Shown here one piece after another: positions 35,551-43,850 of a stretch of 64,000 nucleotides of DNA. The DNA is taken from NCBI GenBank assembly GCA_026390575.1, contig JAPLFR010000008.1:434001-498000 (forward strand). Reading direction: 5' to 3'. This DNA comes from Ignavibacteriales bacterium. GTDB taxonomy: Bacteria; Bacteroidota; Ignavibacteria; UBA10030. Made by a program: the position numbers and the translations under genes. The notes under the pieces were generated by a model, which searched no databases, was not told the origin of the DNA, and saw only the letters and a program-made list of their open reading frames with translations. Positions within the stretch are counted from its first letter, which is position 1. Each line of letters opens with the position of its first letter.

Positions 35551-35994
35551 ATGAAAGTAATTTTAAGAAAAGATTCTGAAAAACTCGGTCACGTGAGTGA
35601 AGTCGTCTCTGTCAAAGACGGATACGCGCGCAACTATCTCATACCACGCGGCATGGCATACGAAGCGACCGACGGCAGTCTTCGTCAATTAGAAGAAGAA
35701 AACAAACAACAATCACGTCGTACCGATAAAGAACATATCCAAGCGGAAGCTCTTGCCGCAAATCTTGAGAAAGTTTCTATCACCATCAAGATGAAAGTTG
35801 GCGAAGAAGAAAAACTTTTTGGTTCCGTTACCGCTCAGATGATTGCCGATGCACTTATCGAGAAAGATATTACGCTGGACAAACGGCAAATTGAACTTGA
35901 AGAGCCTCTGAAAGCCCTCGGCATTTACGATGTTCCCGTTAAACTTAGTCACGGTGTGAGCGGTAAAATTAAGGTTTGGATTGTAAGAGAATAA
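35551..35994 (+). CDS. rplI: 50S ribosomal protein L9
   Basis: A 147-residue L9 of standard length. The N-terminal domain reads MKVILRKDSEKLGHVSEVVSVKDGYARNYLIPRGMA, the signature of the family. A long connecting helix and the C-terminal domain (KLFGSVTAQMIADAL) follow. L9 sits on domain V of the 23S rRNA and affects frame maintenance. It closes the S6-S18-L9 cluster and is followed by a textbook terminator at 36029. An AAGGAG site lies eight bases before the ATG. Confidence 0.97.
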   Translation: MKVILRKDSEKLGHVSEVVSVKDGYARNYLIPRGMAYEATDGSLRQLEEENKQQSRRTDKEHIQAEALAANLEKVSITIKMKVGEEEKLFGSVTAQMIADALIEKDITLDKRQIELEEPLKALGIYDVPVKLSHGVSGKIKVWIVRE

Positions 35995-36028
35995 CGAAAC
36001 ATTTCCTCCCTTGTAAAGCGCACAATTG

Positions 36029-36060
36029 AAAGGCAGCATGACAGCGCTGCCTTTTTTTTT
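36029..36060 (+). terminator. Rho-independent terminator after rplI
   Basis: AAAGGCAGC (36029-36037) pairs with GCTGCCTTT (36046-36054), an 8-base loop, and T-run continuing to 36060. It ends the prs-rplI transcript 35 bases after the rplI stop. Confidence 0.93.
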
Positions 36061-36188
36061 CTTGACCAAAGAGGGATTTATTTCATCTAAAAGAATGTTG
36101 CATAAGTAAAGGGTGAATAAGTTTTTGATTGCGTTTCCTTCAATAATTTTAATGCGGTACGATGTTGAGTATAGAAGAAAGAAATACC

Positions 36189-38033
36189 ATGGCAAAGAAA
36201 AAACACCAGCAACTTGATGAAGTTACTATTCGTTTTGCAGGAGACTCCGGTGATGGAATGCAGCTCACAGGCACTCAGTTTACGAACACTGCAGCTATTA
36301 TAGGTAATGATTTAAGCACACTGCCTGATTATCCTGCAGAAATCCGCGCACCACAGGGAACGACGAACGGCGTAAGCGGATTTCAAATTCATTTTGGAAG
36401 CGTCGAAATTAACACGCCCGGCGATTCTTGTGATGTGCTTGTAGCGATGAACGCCGCTGCACTGAAAGTCAATCTCACCTGGCTTCTGAAAGGCGGCTCT
36501 ATCATAGCCAATACCGATGGCTTTAATGATAAGAATCTGAAGCTCGCCGGATATACCTCCAATCCCCTCAAAGATGGCTCTCTTTCTAACTATCAATTGT
36601 TTGAAGTTGATATTACAAAATTGACAACTATTGCGCTTCAAGAAATGAACCTTTCCAGTAAACTCGTTGATCGCTGTAAAAACTTTTTTGCTTTAGGTAT
36701 GATGTACTGGATGTACAATCTTCCTCTTGAAACAACACTCAAGTGGATTTCTGAGAAGTTTCATACCAAGCCTGATATTCTCGATGCAAATACTCGTGTG
36801 CTGAAAGCCGGATGGAACTACAGCGAGACTACAGAAATCTTCAAAGTCCGTTATCAAGTTGCGCCGGCAAAACTTACACCAGGAAAGTACCGCAATATCA
36901 CCGGCAACCAAGCTGCTGCCTGGGGATTAATGACTGCAGCAGGAAAAGCAAAACTTGATCTCTTCCTCGGCAGTTATCCCATTACTCCTGCAAGCGAAAT
37001 TCTGCACGAACTCTCCATGCATAAAAACTTTGGAGTAAAAACGTTTCAAGCGGAAGATGAGATTGCAGGAATTACCTCTGCAATTGGCGCATCTTTTGCC
37101 GGTGCTCTGGGCACCACAACAACCAGCGGACCTGGTCTTGCACTCAAAACTGAAGCACTCGGGCTTGCTGTCATGGTAGAACTGCCGCTTGTCGTTGTGG
37201 ATGTACAGCGCGGCGGACCGAGTACTGGATTACCAACGAAAACAGAACAGGCGGACTTGCTTCAAGTTGTGTATGGACGCAACGGTGAGGCCCCTCTTCC
37301 CGTCATCGCCGCCGCTACACCGGCAGACTGTTTCAACGCTACCTTTGAATCTGCACGTATCGCAATTAAATATATGACACCTGTTATTTGTATGACAGAT
37401 GGTTATCTGGGTAATGGTTCTGAATCATGGTTAATTCCGGATTACGAAAAACTTCCAGATATTTCTCCCCGTTTCAGAACTGATCCCGAAGGATTTCTCC
37501 CCTACTCACGAGACGAAGAGACACTTGCACGACCTTGGGCTATTCCTGGCACACCCGGACTTGAGCACCGCATAGGCGGTTTGGAAAAAAAGAATCTCAC
37601 CGGAAATATCGATTACTCACCGAAAAATCATGATCTTATGGTTCACTTACGAGCAGAAAAAATCGCACGTATTGCAAACGATATTCCATTAGCAGAAATC
37701 GAAGGAGATCAGCGAGGCGATGTGTTGGTTGTTGGCTGGGGAAGTACCTATGGAGCGATCAGAACTGCAGTCCAACGTCATCGCGTCAAGGGGCATTCTG
37801 TTTCACATCTCCACCTGCGGTACATCAATCCAATGCAAAAAAATGTCGGCGAATTAATTTCTCAGTTCAAAACGATTTTAGTTCCTGAATTAAACATGGG
37901 TCAACTCATCAAAATCTTACGCTCTACCTATCTGGTGCCGGCAATTGGACTGAACAAAATAATGGGATTGCCGTTCCAGGCAGAAGAGATCGAAACGAAA
38001 ATTGACGAGCTTTTACAAGGAAACAAATTATGA
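36189..38033 (+). CDS. korA: 2-oxoacid:ferredoxin oxidoreductase, alpha (gamma-alpha fused) subunit
   Basis: A 614-residue protein from ATG 36189 (MAKKKHQQLDEVTIRFAG); an in-frame ATG at 36162 is less well placed. Residues 1-180 form the gamma-type domain (GDSGDGMQLTGTQFTNTAA). Residues 210-600 form the alpha pyrimidine-binding and transketolase-like domains: NQAAAWGLMTAAGKAKLDLFLGSYPITPASEIL, FQAEDEIAGITSAIGASFAGA, TTTSGPGLALKTEA. This is the 2-oxoglutarate-type (KorA) fusion. With KorB it oxidatively decarboxylates a 2-oxoacid to acyl-CoA, reducing ferredoxin. Its stop overlaps the korB start by four bases. Confidence 0.95.
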   Translation: MAKKKHQQLDEVTIRFAGDSGDGMQLTGTQFTNTAAIIGNDLSTLPDYPAEIRAPQGTTNGVSGFQIHFGSVEINTPGDSCDVLVAMNAAALKVNLTWLLKGGSIIANTDGFNDKNLKLAGYTSNPLKDGSLSNYQLFEVDITKLTTIALQEMNLSSKLVDRCKNFFALGMMYWMYNLPLETTLKWISEKFHTKPDILDANTRVLKAGWNYSETTEIFKVRYQVAPAKLTPGKYRNITGNQAAAWGLMTAAGKAKLDLFLGSYPITPASEILHELSMHKNFGVKTFQAEDEIAGITSAIGASFAGALGTTTTSGPGLALKTEALGLAVMVELPLVVVDVQRGGPSTGLPTKTEQADLLQVVYGRNGEAPLPVIAAATPADCFNATFESARIAIKYMTPVICMTDGYLGNGSESWLIPDYEKLPDISPRFRTDPEGFLPYSRDEETLARPWAIPGTPGLEHRIGGLEKKNLTGNIDYSPKNHDLMVHLRAEKIARIANDIPLAEIEGDQRGDVLVVGWGSTYGAIRTAVQRHRVKGHSVSHLHLRYINPMQKNVGELISQFKTILVPELNMGQLIKILRSTYLVPAIGLNKIMGLPFQAEEIETKIDELLQGNKL

Positions 38034-39082
38034 GCGCACTTATTCAAGATATTCCTTTACAATCGACTTCATTGGGAACATCCAAATTCACATCAAAGGA
38101 TTTGCAGAGCGATCAAGAAGTACGATGGTGTCCAGGATGCGGTGATTATTCGATACTCGCTCAGGCACAACGCATTATGCCTGATCTCGGAATTCCAAGA
38201 CATAAAATCGTTTTCGTTTCCGGCATTGGCTGCTCCAGCCGATTTCCTTACTATATGAATACATACGGATTTCATAGTATTCACGGACGCGCAACAGCAA
38301 TCGCCTCAGGCGTAAAACTTGCACAACCAGATCTTTCCGTTTGGGTGGTTACCGGAGATGGTGATGGTATGAGTATTGGCGGCAATCATTTGATCCATCT
38401 CCTTCGCCGCAACATCGATGTCAATGTTCTCTTGTTCAACAATCAAATTTACGGATTAACGAAAGGACAGTATTCGCCAACGTCGGAAAAAGGAAAGATT
38501 ACAAAATCGACACCATTCGGTTCGTTAGATTACCCGTTTAATCCGATATCTCTTGCTCTTGGCGCCAGTGCAACGTTCGCTGCACGAACGCTCGATCGAG
38601 ATCAAAAACACTTGCAAACGATTTTAAAACGCGCCGCGGAACACGTTGGAACTTCCTTTATTGAAATTTATCAAAACTGCAGCGTCTTCAACGATGGAAC
38701 ATTTGAACAGTTCACGGATAAAGGACTTAAAGACGATAATGTAGTTTTTCTCGAGCACGGGAAGCCGCTTCTCTTCGGTAAAGAGAAAGATAAAGGCATT
38801 CGATTGAATGGATTTACACCGGAGATTGTCTCGCTCAACGATGGCAAGTATTCGGTCAATGACTTGCTTGTGCACAACGAGAATGACACGACACTTTCAT
38901 TTATTCTTGCAGATATGACGTATCACTCACATCTGCCCCGGCCAATCGGCGTGTTTCTTTCGGTTGAACGGCCAACTTATGAAGCCGAGATGCAACGCCA
39001 AATTGAATTCTCGAAAGAGAAACAAGGTGTAGGAAATATAGAAGCGCTCCTCCATTCCGGCGACACTTGGACAATTCAATAA
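38030..39082 (+). CDS. korB: 2-oxoacid:ferredoxin oxidoreductase, beta subunit
   Basis: A 350-residue subunit with thiamine-pyrophosphate and Fe-S features: WCPGCGDYSILAQAQ, GIGCSSRFPYYMNTYGFHSIHGRA, and the TPP motif VTGDGDGMSIGGNHLIH...NNQIYGLTKGQ. The cysteines C-x2-C, GC and the QNCSVF region bind one [4Fe-4S] cluster. It pairs with KorA in anaerobic or reverse TCA metabolism. ATGA overlap with korA shows translational coupling. A hairpin terminator follows. Confidence 0.96.
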   Translation: MSALIQDIPLQSTSLGTSKFTSKDLQSDQEVRWCPGCGDYSILAQAQRIMPDLGIPRHKIVFVSGIGCSSRFPYYMNTYGFHSIHGRATAIASGVKLAQPDLSVWVVTGDGDGMSIGGNHLIHLLRRNIDVNVLLFNNQIYGLTKGQYSPTSEKGKITKSTPFGSLDYPFNPISLALGASATFAARTLDRDQKHLQTILKRAAEHVGTSFIEIYQNCSVFNDGTFEQFTDKGLKDDNVVFLEHGKPLLFGKEKDKGIRLNGFTPEIVSLNDGKYSVNDLLVHNENDTTLSFILADMTYHSHLPRPIGVFLSVERPTYEAEMQRQIEFSKEKQGVGNIEALLHSGDTWTIQ

Positions 39083-39104
39083 TATTTTTATATTGTTGAG
39101 TGAG

Positions 39105-39139
39105 AGGTGTGGTTTCGAGGAAGGGATCACACCTTTTTT
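39105..39139 (+). terminator. Rho-independent terminator after korB
   Basis: AGGTGTGGT (39105-39113) pairs with ATCACACCT (39126-39134) with one G-U pair, followed by six T. It lies 22 bases after the korB stop. Confidence 0.85.
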
Positions 39140-39175
39140 CTGCCATGAGAGATTTCAAGACAATGGAAATTTACA

Positions 39176-40162
39176 GTGCCAGCCCAGTTTGAAATATTCC
39201 GGACACTTGTTGAATCGCATACACGTTTTGTACTGACGACACATGTCAATCCAGATGGCGATGGTCTTGGTACTGAAGTCGCGCTCGCCGTTTATCTCCA
39301 GACACAGGGGAAACAAGCGATCATACTCAATTCCAGCGCAACACCTGATAATTATTTATTCCTTTTGCAAATTCATCCTATCCTTCAATACGATCCCTCC
39401 CAGCATGCACAAATTATAGAAAAAGCTGATGTGATTATCGTCTTGGATACAAACCATCTGGATAGATTAGAGACGATGAAACCGGCACTCGTATCGAGTA
39501 AAGCCGTCAAAATCTGTATCGATCACCATCTTGAACCGGGAGAATTTGCTGATCTCTATATCCTGGATGAAGCTTCTACTGCGACAGGTGAAATTGTCTA
39601 CCGACTTTTAAATTACTTGGCCGGCCGCAGTATAGATCGTGAGACGGCTATACCTCTCTATACCGCGATTATGACAGACACCGGATCCTTTCGATATCCG
39701 AAAACCGATCCGGAAACGCATAAAATTATCGCGCATCTTATTCAAATGGGAGCAGATCCTGTAGCCATTTACGACTTTGTGTATGAACGCGGCTCCATCA
39801 ATCGTTTACACTTGCTGGGTTTAGCGCTCGCACATATGCAAACGGCACACGATGGAAAACTTGCCTACATTATTCTTACACGCGAAATGTTTGAGAGGAC
39901 AAAGACGACGGAAGTCGATGCTGAGGCATTTGTGCCGTACACCTTGACCATCGGTGGAGTTCAGATTGGATTGATGTTTTCAGAAATGAACGGCATTGTC
40001 AAGGTGAGCTTCCGTTCCAAAGGCGATATCTGGATTAATGAATTAGCAAAAGAATTCGGCGGGAACGGACACAAGAACGCTGCCGGTGCACGTATACAAA
40101 ATGCACAATTGGATGCAGTTGTTTCGCAGGTGCTGGAGCATGCTGGTAAATATATTGTGTAA
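39176..40162 (+). CDS. nrnA: DHH/DHHA1 phosphoesterase, NrnA-like oligoribonuclease / pAp phosphatase
   Basis: A 328-residue protein starting at GTG 39176. DHH-family metal motifs are in order: THVNPDGDGLGTEVAL, VLDTNHLDRL, ICIDHHLEPGEFAD and the MTDTGSFRYP motif. The C-terminal DHHA1 signature GGNGHKNAAGARI is present. NrnA degrades nano-RNAs of 2-5 nucleotides, including c-di-nucleotide products, and dephosphorylates pAp. The start has only a weak upstream purine stretch; an out-of-frame ATG lies just ahead. It is convergent with the pilin-like gene at 40253. Confidence 0.93.
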   Translation: MPAQFEIFRTLVESHTRFVLTTHVNPDGDGLGTEVALAVYLQTQGKQAIILNSSATPDNYLFLLQIHPILQYDPSQHAQIIEKADVIIVLDTNHLDRLETMKPALVSSKAVKICIDHHLEPGEFADLYILDEASTATGEIVYRLLNYLAGRSIDRETAIPLYTAIMTDTGSFRYPKTDPETHKIIAHLIQMGADPVAIYDFVYERGSINRLHLLGLALAHMQTAHDGKLAYIILTREMFERTKTTEVDAEAFVPYTLTIGGVQIGLMFSEMNGIVKVSFRSKGDIWINELAKEFGGNGHKNAAGARIQNAQLDAVVSQVLEHAGKYIV

Positions 40163-40252
40163 TGCAACGTTGGATAAGAATAAAATACTTTCTAAAGAAC
40201 GGCGTGGTACATCCGGAATATAAAGGTTCTCAAAAATAACTTTCGTTTCCTG

Positions 40253-41302
40253 CTATTCGAACCAATCCAGTATATCATAAAATTGCAATTGGGATACTTT
40301 ATTTTGTGTATTATCTAATGCTTCCTTACTGTAATCAACTGTTGTATTACCACCCATAGATAATGATGCGCCTGCACCTGCAAGCATAATTCCGCCAACA
40401 ATGCTCGCAGTACCAGTTGAGGATATATTTTCAAATGAATTACTTACACCTGCAAAAATAACCAGACCCGTAAATGAAAAATTACCGGCCAGTTTCACAT
40501 CACCCTTTATCACGAGAATACCACAACCGCTTACACTTCCATTCAAGGTAATTTTCTTTGTTGTATCAGTCCCCGCATCAATGACAGTAATTTTTGGTGC
40601 ATCGATAGTACCCAATGTAGCGTTGCCGCCTGGTGCATTCGAAAGATTATATGAGTAATCTGCCCATTGCGAATATTGTTGAATATAATCGATCGGGTTT
40701 GTTTGAGTTGAATCAACTTTGATTGTTGGATCACCTACTATGCTGCCTGCACCACCACCTGCAGCTGCTACCTTTGTAGAGTCGCCTCCACTTAACACAG
40801 CTATTCCCGGCCCATTCCCATCACCGGTTAAAGTAGTTCCGCTTATGTCATGATTAAGACCATCGACATGAGTTTTATTATTCTTGAATGATATTGATTG
40901 GAGGGGTGCAGTGATCCCAATAGCTCCATGAGCTTTAGGATAAGGTTGAACAGTCCGACGAAGTCTGATATTCATTGTATAACTTGAATCTGCACACACG
41001 CCTGTTGAGGTAATGCTAATCGTATCACCAACGTTAACACCAGTTCGTGCAAACTGAATTGCATAAGAACCACCATTGAATGAACCGCTTCCAGGAGGAA
41101 GATACGCTGGGTTTTGCATGTTTTGATCGCAAAAGCGGAGCGTCCGATTAACTCCGACGCGAGCGAGGTTTCTGGCAAAACTATACTTGTAATAACCAGA
41201 CTGTGACTCGGCAATTCTTGAGTTTGTGCTATTTATATTGACACCAATGATTCCAAACACTGCCCCAAGCATTAACACAAGTATAAGCGCTGAACGTCCC
41301 AT
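40253..41302 (-). CDS. pilin-like / PilX-type membrane-anchored surface protein
   Basis: A 349-residue protein with one N-terminal helix (MGRSALILVLMLGAVFGIIGVN) and a large, Gly/Ser/Thr/Asn-rich beta-type exported part, with repeats such as LSGGDSTKVAAAGGGAGS and TLNGSVSGCGILVIKGDV (polymer-forming bactofilin-like style). The helix starts at residue 3 and lacks a canonical FTLIE prepilin site, although GRSALILVL resembles PilX N-termini. It is the last of three small pilin-like genes in one operon and probably a surface or pseudopilin component. Function is not established. Confidence 0.6.
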   Translation of the reverse strand: MGRSALILVLMLGAVFGIIGVNINSTNSRIAESQSGYYKYSFARNLARVGVNRTLRFCDQNMQNPAYLPPGSGSFNGGSYAIQFARTGVNVGDTISITSTGVCADSSYTMNIRLRRTVQPYPKAHGAIGITAPLQSISFKNNKTHVDGLNHDISGTTLTGDGNGPGIAVLSGGDSTKVAAAGGGAGSIVGDPTIKVDSTQTNPIDYIQQYSQWADYSYNLSNAPGGNATLGTIDAPKITVIDAGTDTTKKITLNGSVSGCGILVIKGDVKLAGNFSFTGLVIFAGVSNSFENISSTGTASIVGGIMLAGAGASLSMGGNTTVDYSKEALDNTQNKVSQLQFYDILDWFE

Positions 41303-41310
41303 AAAAACTC

Positions 41311-41928
41311 CTAAAAGTTTACATTATTAAGATTACGTGGAACAAGTTGCTTTTCCCATGAAATACGGCTCCACAGTTGTGTGGTATCACCTGTAATTGG
41401 ATCGACCGGCTCAGGACTTTCTACTAAAAACGAAACATCAATGAATCGAATTTTAGCGAGCGACTCTGGTACCGTATAAGGAGTTGAAGTCATTGGACGC
41501 AATAAAGAATCGAAGTAACTTATATTAAATTTAGATAATCCGAAGTTTTGTGTTATTGGCGTCCCTCCTTTCTCGCTGCGAAAAAGAGGAAAGTCGCGCG
41601 GATTTTTCGTGCCTTTTGTATCTTGCGCTGGTGTACCGATGGAATATTCAACGAGTATTGTATCTATAGGAATTGCGTTAGTAATATCTGCACGGTATTT
41701 TATATGTGCGTTATCAGCAACGAAAATCCTTTGACCTTTCACATGGTAACCCATTTTAAGAAAATCGTGCTCAATTTGGCGGGCTAATGCAGTTGCGTTC
41801 GTTTGAGTTGAAAACCTAAACGTATTCTGATACATCATCACATTAATATTTGTTTGCTCACGTGCTACTGTGAGCGCTAATATGCCAAATATAATCGCTG
41901 CTGCAATATAGTCCATCATGATAGACAT
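41311..41928 (-). CDS. pilin-like membrane-anchored protein, PilW-type
   Basis: A 205-residue protein with an N-terminal hydrophobic helix (MSIMMDYIAAAIIFGILALTVA) and an exported domain beginning ARQIEHDFLKMGYHVKGQRI, which has the style of PilW/type II minor pseudopilins. A clear G-(F/Y)-T-L-(I/V)-E prepilin peptidase motif is not present. It lies eight bases upstream of the larger pilin-like gene and 48 bases downstream of the third one. Together the three look like a minor-pilin operon, possibly for DNA uptake or secretion (see comEC at 1837). Homology is weak. Confidence 0.55.
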   Translation of the reverse strand: MSIMMDYIAAAIIFGILALTVAREQTNINVMMYQNTFRFSTQTNATALARQIEHDFLKMGYHVKGQRIFVADNAHIKYRADITNAIPIDTILVEYSIGTPAQDTKGTKNPRDFPLFRSEKGGTPITQNFGLSKFNISYFDSLLRPMTSTPYTVPESLAKIRFIDVSFLVESPEPVDPITGDTTQLWSRISWEKQLVPRNLNNVNF

Positions 41929-41947
41929 ACTTCAATATTCTCCTTAA

Positions 41948-42027
41948 AATCCTCCGATGCACTCACAAATCTTTTACTACTGCTGAAAAAATCTCCGATA
42001 CACCCACAAATCTTTTAATACTACTGG
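41948..42027. repeat. tandem duplication at the 3' end of the 188-residue pilin-like gene
   Basis: Two near-identical stretches of about 38 bases lie side by side. They share AAAGATTTGTG(G/A)GTG(T/C)ATCGGAG on the minus strand. The upstream copy encodes the last 15 codons of the pilin-like gene (KDLWVYRRFFQQ). The second copy follows the stop and is no longer in frame, so the repeat marks slippage or a lost coding extension. Confidence 0.7.
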
Positions 42028-42543
42028 AATAACAGGTTCGTTTGCAAGCTGCACATTTTTTGCCATGTTGGGATGTGTAACCGTAACAGTTGCTCTTTTC
42101 TGGTATGTCCTACTTCCTGAAACATTATCTGGATTGGTTTCGTTGACATATTCTACAACAACATCGATAGTAAAGTCACCTAATATAGAGTCTTTTGCAA
42201 AACGCCTATAGTTATTGTAATCATCAAAGTCGTTATACTTAAATTTACTTTTTGATTGGTAGGGGTAAGTATCTGGGAGGGTAATTGATTCTCCAGCTTC
42301 CGGTCCCAATGTACTCGAAAGACTATTAGCATCGAATATCCTATTCCCATTTATTGTAACCTGATCAAACTCCTTATTGAGCATTTCATCAAGCAGTGAC
42401 TGGCCAAGTGAAAGCGCATTCAGATTCACCTCCATCTCAAGACCGAGATTAGAAGACATAAGCATTGTTCTATTGATCGATAAGGTCAACGATGCAAGTA
42501 AAACGAATGCAAGTATAACAAACATCGTCTGTCCACTATTCAT
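41977..42543 (-). CDS. pilin-like membrane-anchored protein, PilV-type
   Basis: A 188-residue protein. The N-terminal hydrophobic helix (MNSGQTMFVILAFVLLASLTLSI) is followed by LGLEMEVNLNALSLGQSLLDEMLNKEFD, an amphipathic helix as in PilV/GspI minor pilins, then a mixed beta domain ending VVLKDLWVYRRFFQQ. The start is ATG 42543, with AGAGGA seven bases upstream. No FTLIE-type processing site is visible, so membership in the type IV pilin class is an inference from helix position, domain size and operon. It is the first gene of the three-gene unit. Confidence 0.55.
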   Translation of the reverse strand: MNSGQTMFVILAFVLLASLTLSINRTMLMSSNLGLEMEVNLNALSLGQSLLDEMLNKEFDQVTINGNRIFDANSLSSTLGPEAGESITLPDTYPYQSKSKFKYNDFDDYNNYRRFAKDSILGDFTIDVVVEYVNETNPDNVSGSRTYQKRATVTVTHPNMAKNVQLANEPVIPVVLKDLWVYRRFFQQ

Positions 42544-43262
42544 ACTTCATCCTCTATATTATCAGTGGCAAATATTTCATATCTATTTACATTCTTTTTT
42601 TCTTTCTGGGAGTCTAGAGTCTAAAGAAAGAAATAATCACACTTCATATTTTCCTTTTACACCGATTGAGTGTACAAAAGCTCCTTGCCAAAATCAAGGG
42701 CTGCAACCCGGTTAATACAAAATCAGATATATCCTATTTCATAATCCAAAAATATTTAATGAGCAAATAAGCATCCTCACAACAATCTGCGAATTACTTT
42801 TTTTCATCGTTCAAAAGGCGGCTAAGCTATGCCTTTGATAAATCACTTCATGTGACTACTTCAATATGTCGTCAAACTTTTAATCTTTCAGTGATATATG
42901 TCACCGAATAGCTCATCTTGAATATGATCATATGTATGTCCATGTCATATCAATCAATCTCATTAATTCATACAAATCATGTGCCCGATTTCGATCTGTT
43001 AATATCAATCAGAATTATCCTATATCGCATTATTCCACCACCCTCAGGTAAGAATAACGTAGAATTTGCTATACAACACCCAGTCTTTTTTACCATCAGT
43101 TCAATGGGACTTAAAAGAACAACTTCGGATGCACTTTTCATTTTGTGAGAAATATGCGATAAATCGATTTGGGATTGAAGATGAAGGATTCGAGAATGGA
43201 GTTAAGATGATATGAGGAAGTTCGGTTTTCTGCATACACCGAACTTCCCTGAACTGTACGTG
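42544..43262. other. intergenic region, no gene seen
   Basis: This is 719 bases between the pilin-like operon and ndk. The open frames inside (the longest 76 codons) have no ribosome-binding site or recognisable domain and an implausible composition. Apart from the hairpin at 43215-43248 next to ndk and AT-rich stretches probably carrying the pilin operon promoter, I see nothing. Confidence 0.6.
43215..43248 (-). repeat. hairpin at the ndk 3' end
   Basis: GGAAGTTCGGT (43216-43226) pairs with ACCGAACTTCC (43238-43248) around an 11-base loop, about 14 bases beyond the ndk stop codon. It has no U-tract on the minus strand, so it is a stabilising hairpin or weak terminator. Confidence 0.65.
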
Positions 43263-43682
43263 CTACACTAATTCACTTTCCGAAAAGAAGAAGGCAACTT
43301 CAATTTTTCCGTTTTCGGGCGAGTCAGAACCATGCACGATATTCTCGCCTTTGTTGTCCGCAAATAATTTACGGATAGTTCCTTCCGCAGCATCTTTCGG
43401 ATCAGTTGCACCAATAAGCATCCGATAATCTGCCACTGCATTTTCTTTTTCTAACGCAATAGGAACGCAGAGACCGCTGGTCATAAATTCTATGAGGCCT
43501 GAATAGAACGGTCGACCTTTATGAACGGCATAAAAAGCGCCGGCAGCTTCTTTTGTCAACCGTATTTGTTTGAAACCAAGAATTTTAAAACCTGCCTTTT
43601 GAATACGTGCGAGAACTTCACCTTGAAGATTCTTACGAATACAATCTGGTTTTAGTATTGCTAATGTACGTTCTACTTCCAT
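43263..43682 (-). CDS. ndk: nucleoside diphosphate kinase
   Basis: A 139-residue NDP kinase of standard length. The catalytic H117 lies in [12 protein letters not shown]. The N-terminal [20 protein letters not shown], the substrate-binding KGRPFY and [22 protein letters not shown] are conserved. It equilibrates nucleoside triphosphates by a phospho-His intermediate in the cytoplasm. It is transcribed alone: a hairpin follows it, and 168 bases including a palindrome separate it from sucD. Confidence 0.97.
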   Translation of the reverse strand: MEVERTLAILKPDCIRKNLQGEVLARIQKAGFKILGFKQIRLTKEAAGAFYAVHKGRPFYSGLIEFMTSGLCVPIALEKENAVADYRMLIGATDPKDAAEGTIRKLFADNKGENIVHGSDSPENGKIEVAFFFSESELV

Positions 43683-43768
43683 CTCGTGCGGTACTCCTTC
43701 TTCATTGATAAGTATTGTAATAAATAGTAACTATTCAGCAAATAGATAGAAAATATTCGACCACCCCA

Positions 43769-43793
43769 TCCCGATGAATGTCATTCATCGGGA
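43769..43793. repeat. perfect 11-bp palindrome downstream of sucD
   Basis: TCCCGATGAAT (43769-43779) and its exact complement (43783-43793) with a 3-base loop. It lies about 57 bases beyond the sucD stop and 87 bases ahead of the ndk start codon. No U-tract, so it resembles a dispersed intergenic palindrome. Confidence 0.75.
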
Positions 43794-43850
43794 CAGAAGG
43801 GTCGAAGAAAAACACAATCGCTGAGTAATTACATTAAATCTGTTTCATTT

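Noticed and set aside
42918-43148. 76-codon plus-strand frame in the gap before ndk
   Set aside because: No ribosome-binding site, no domain, and hydrophobic low-quality composition.
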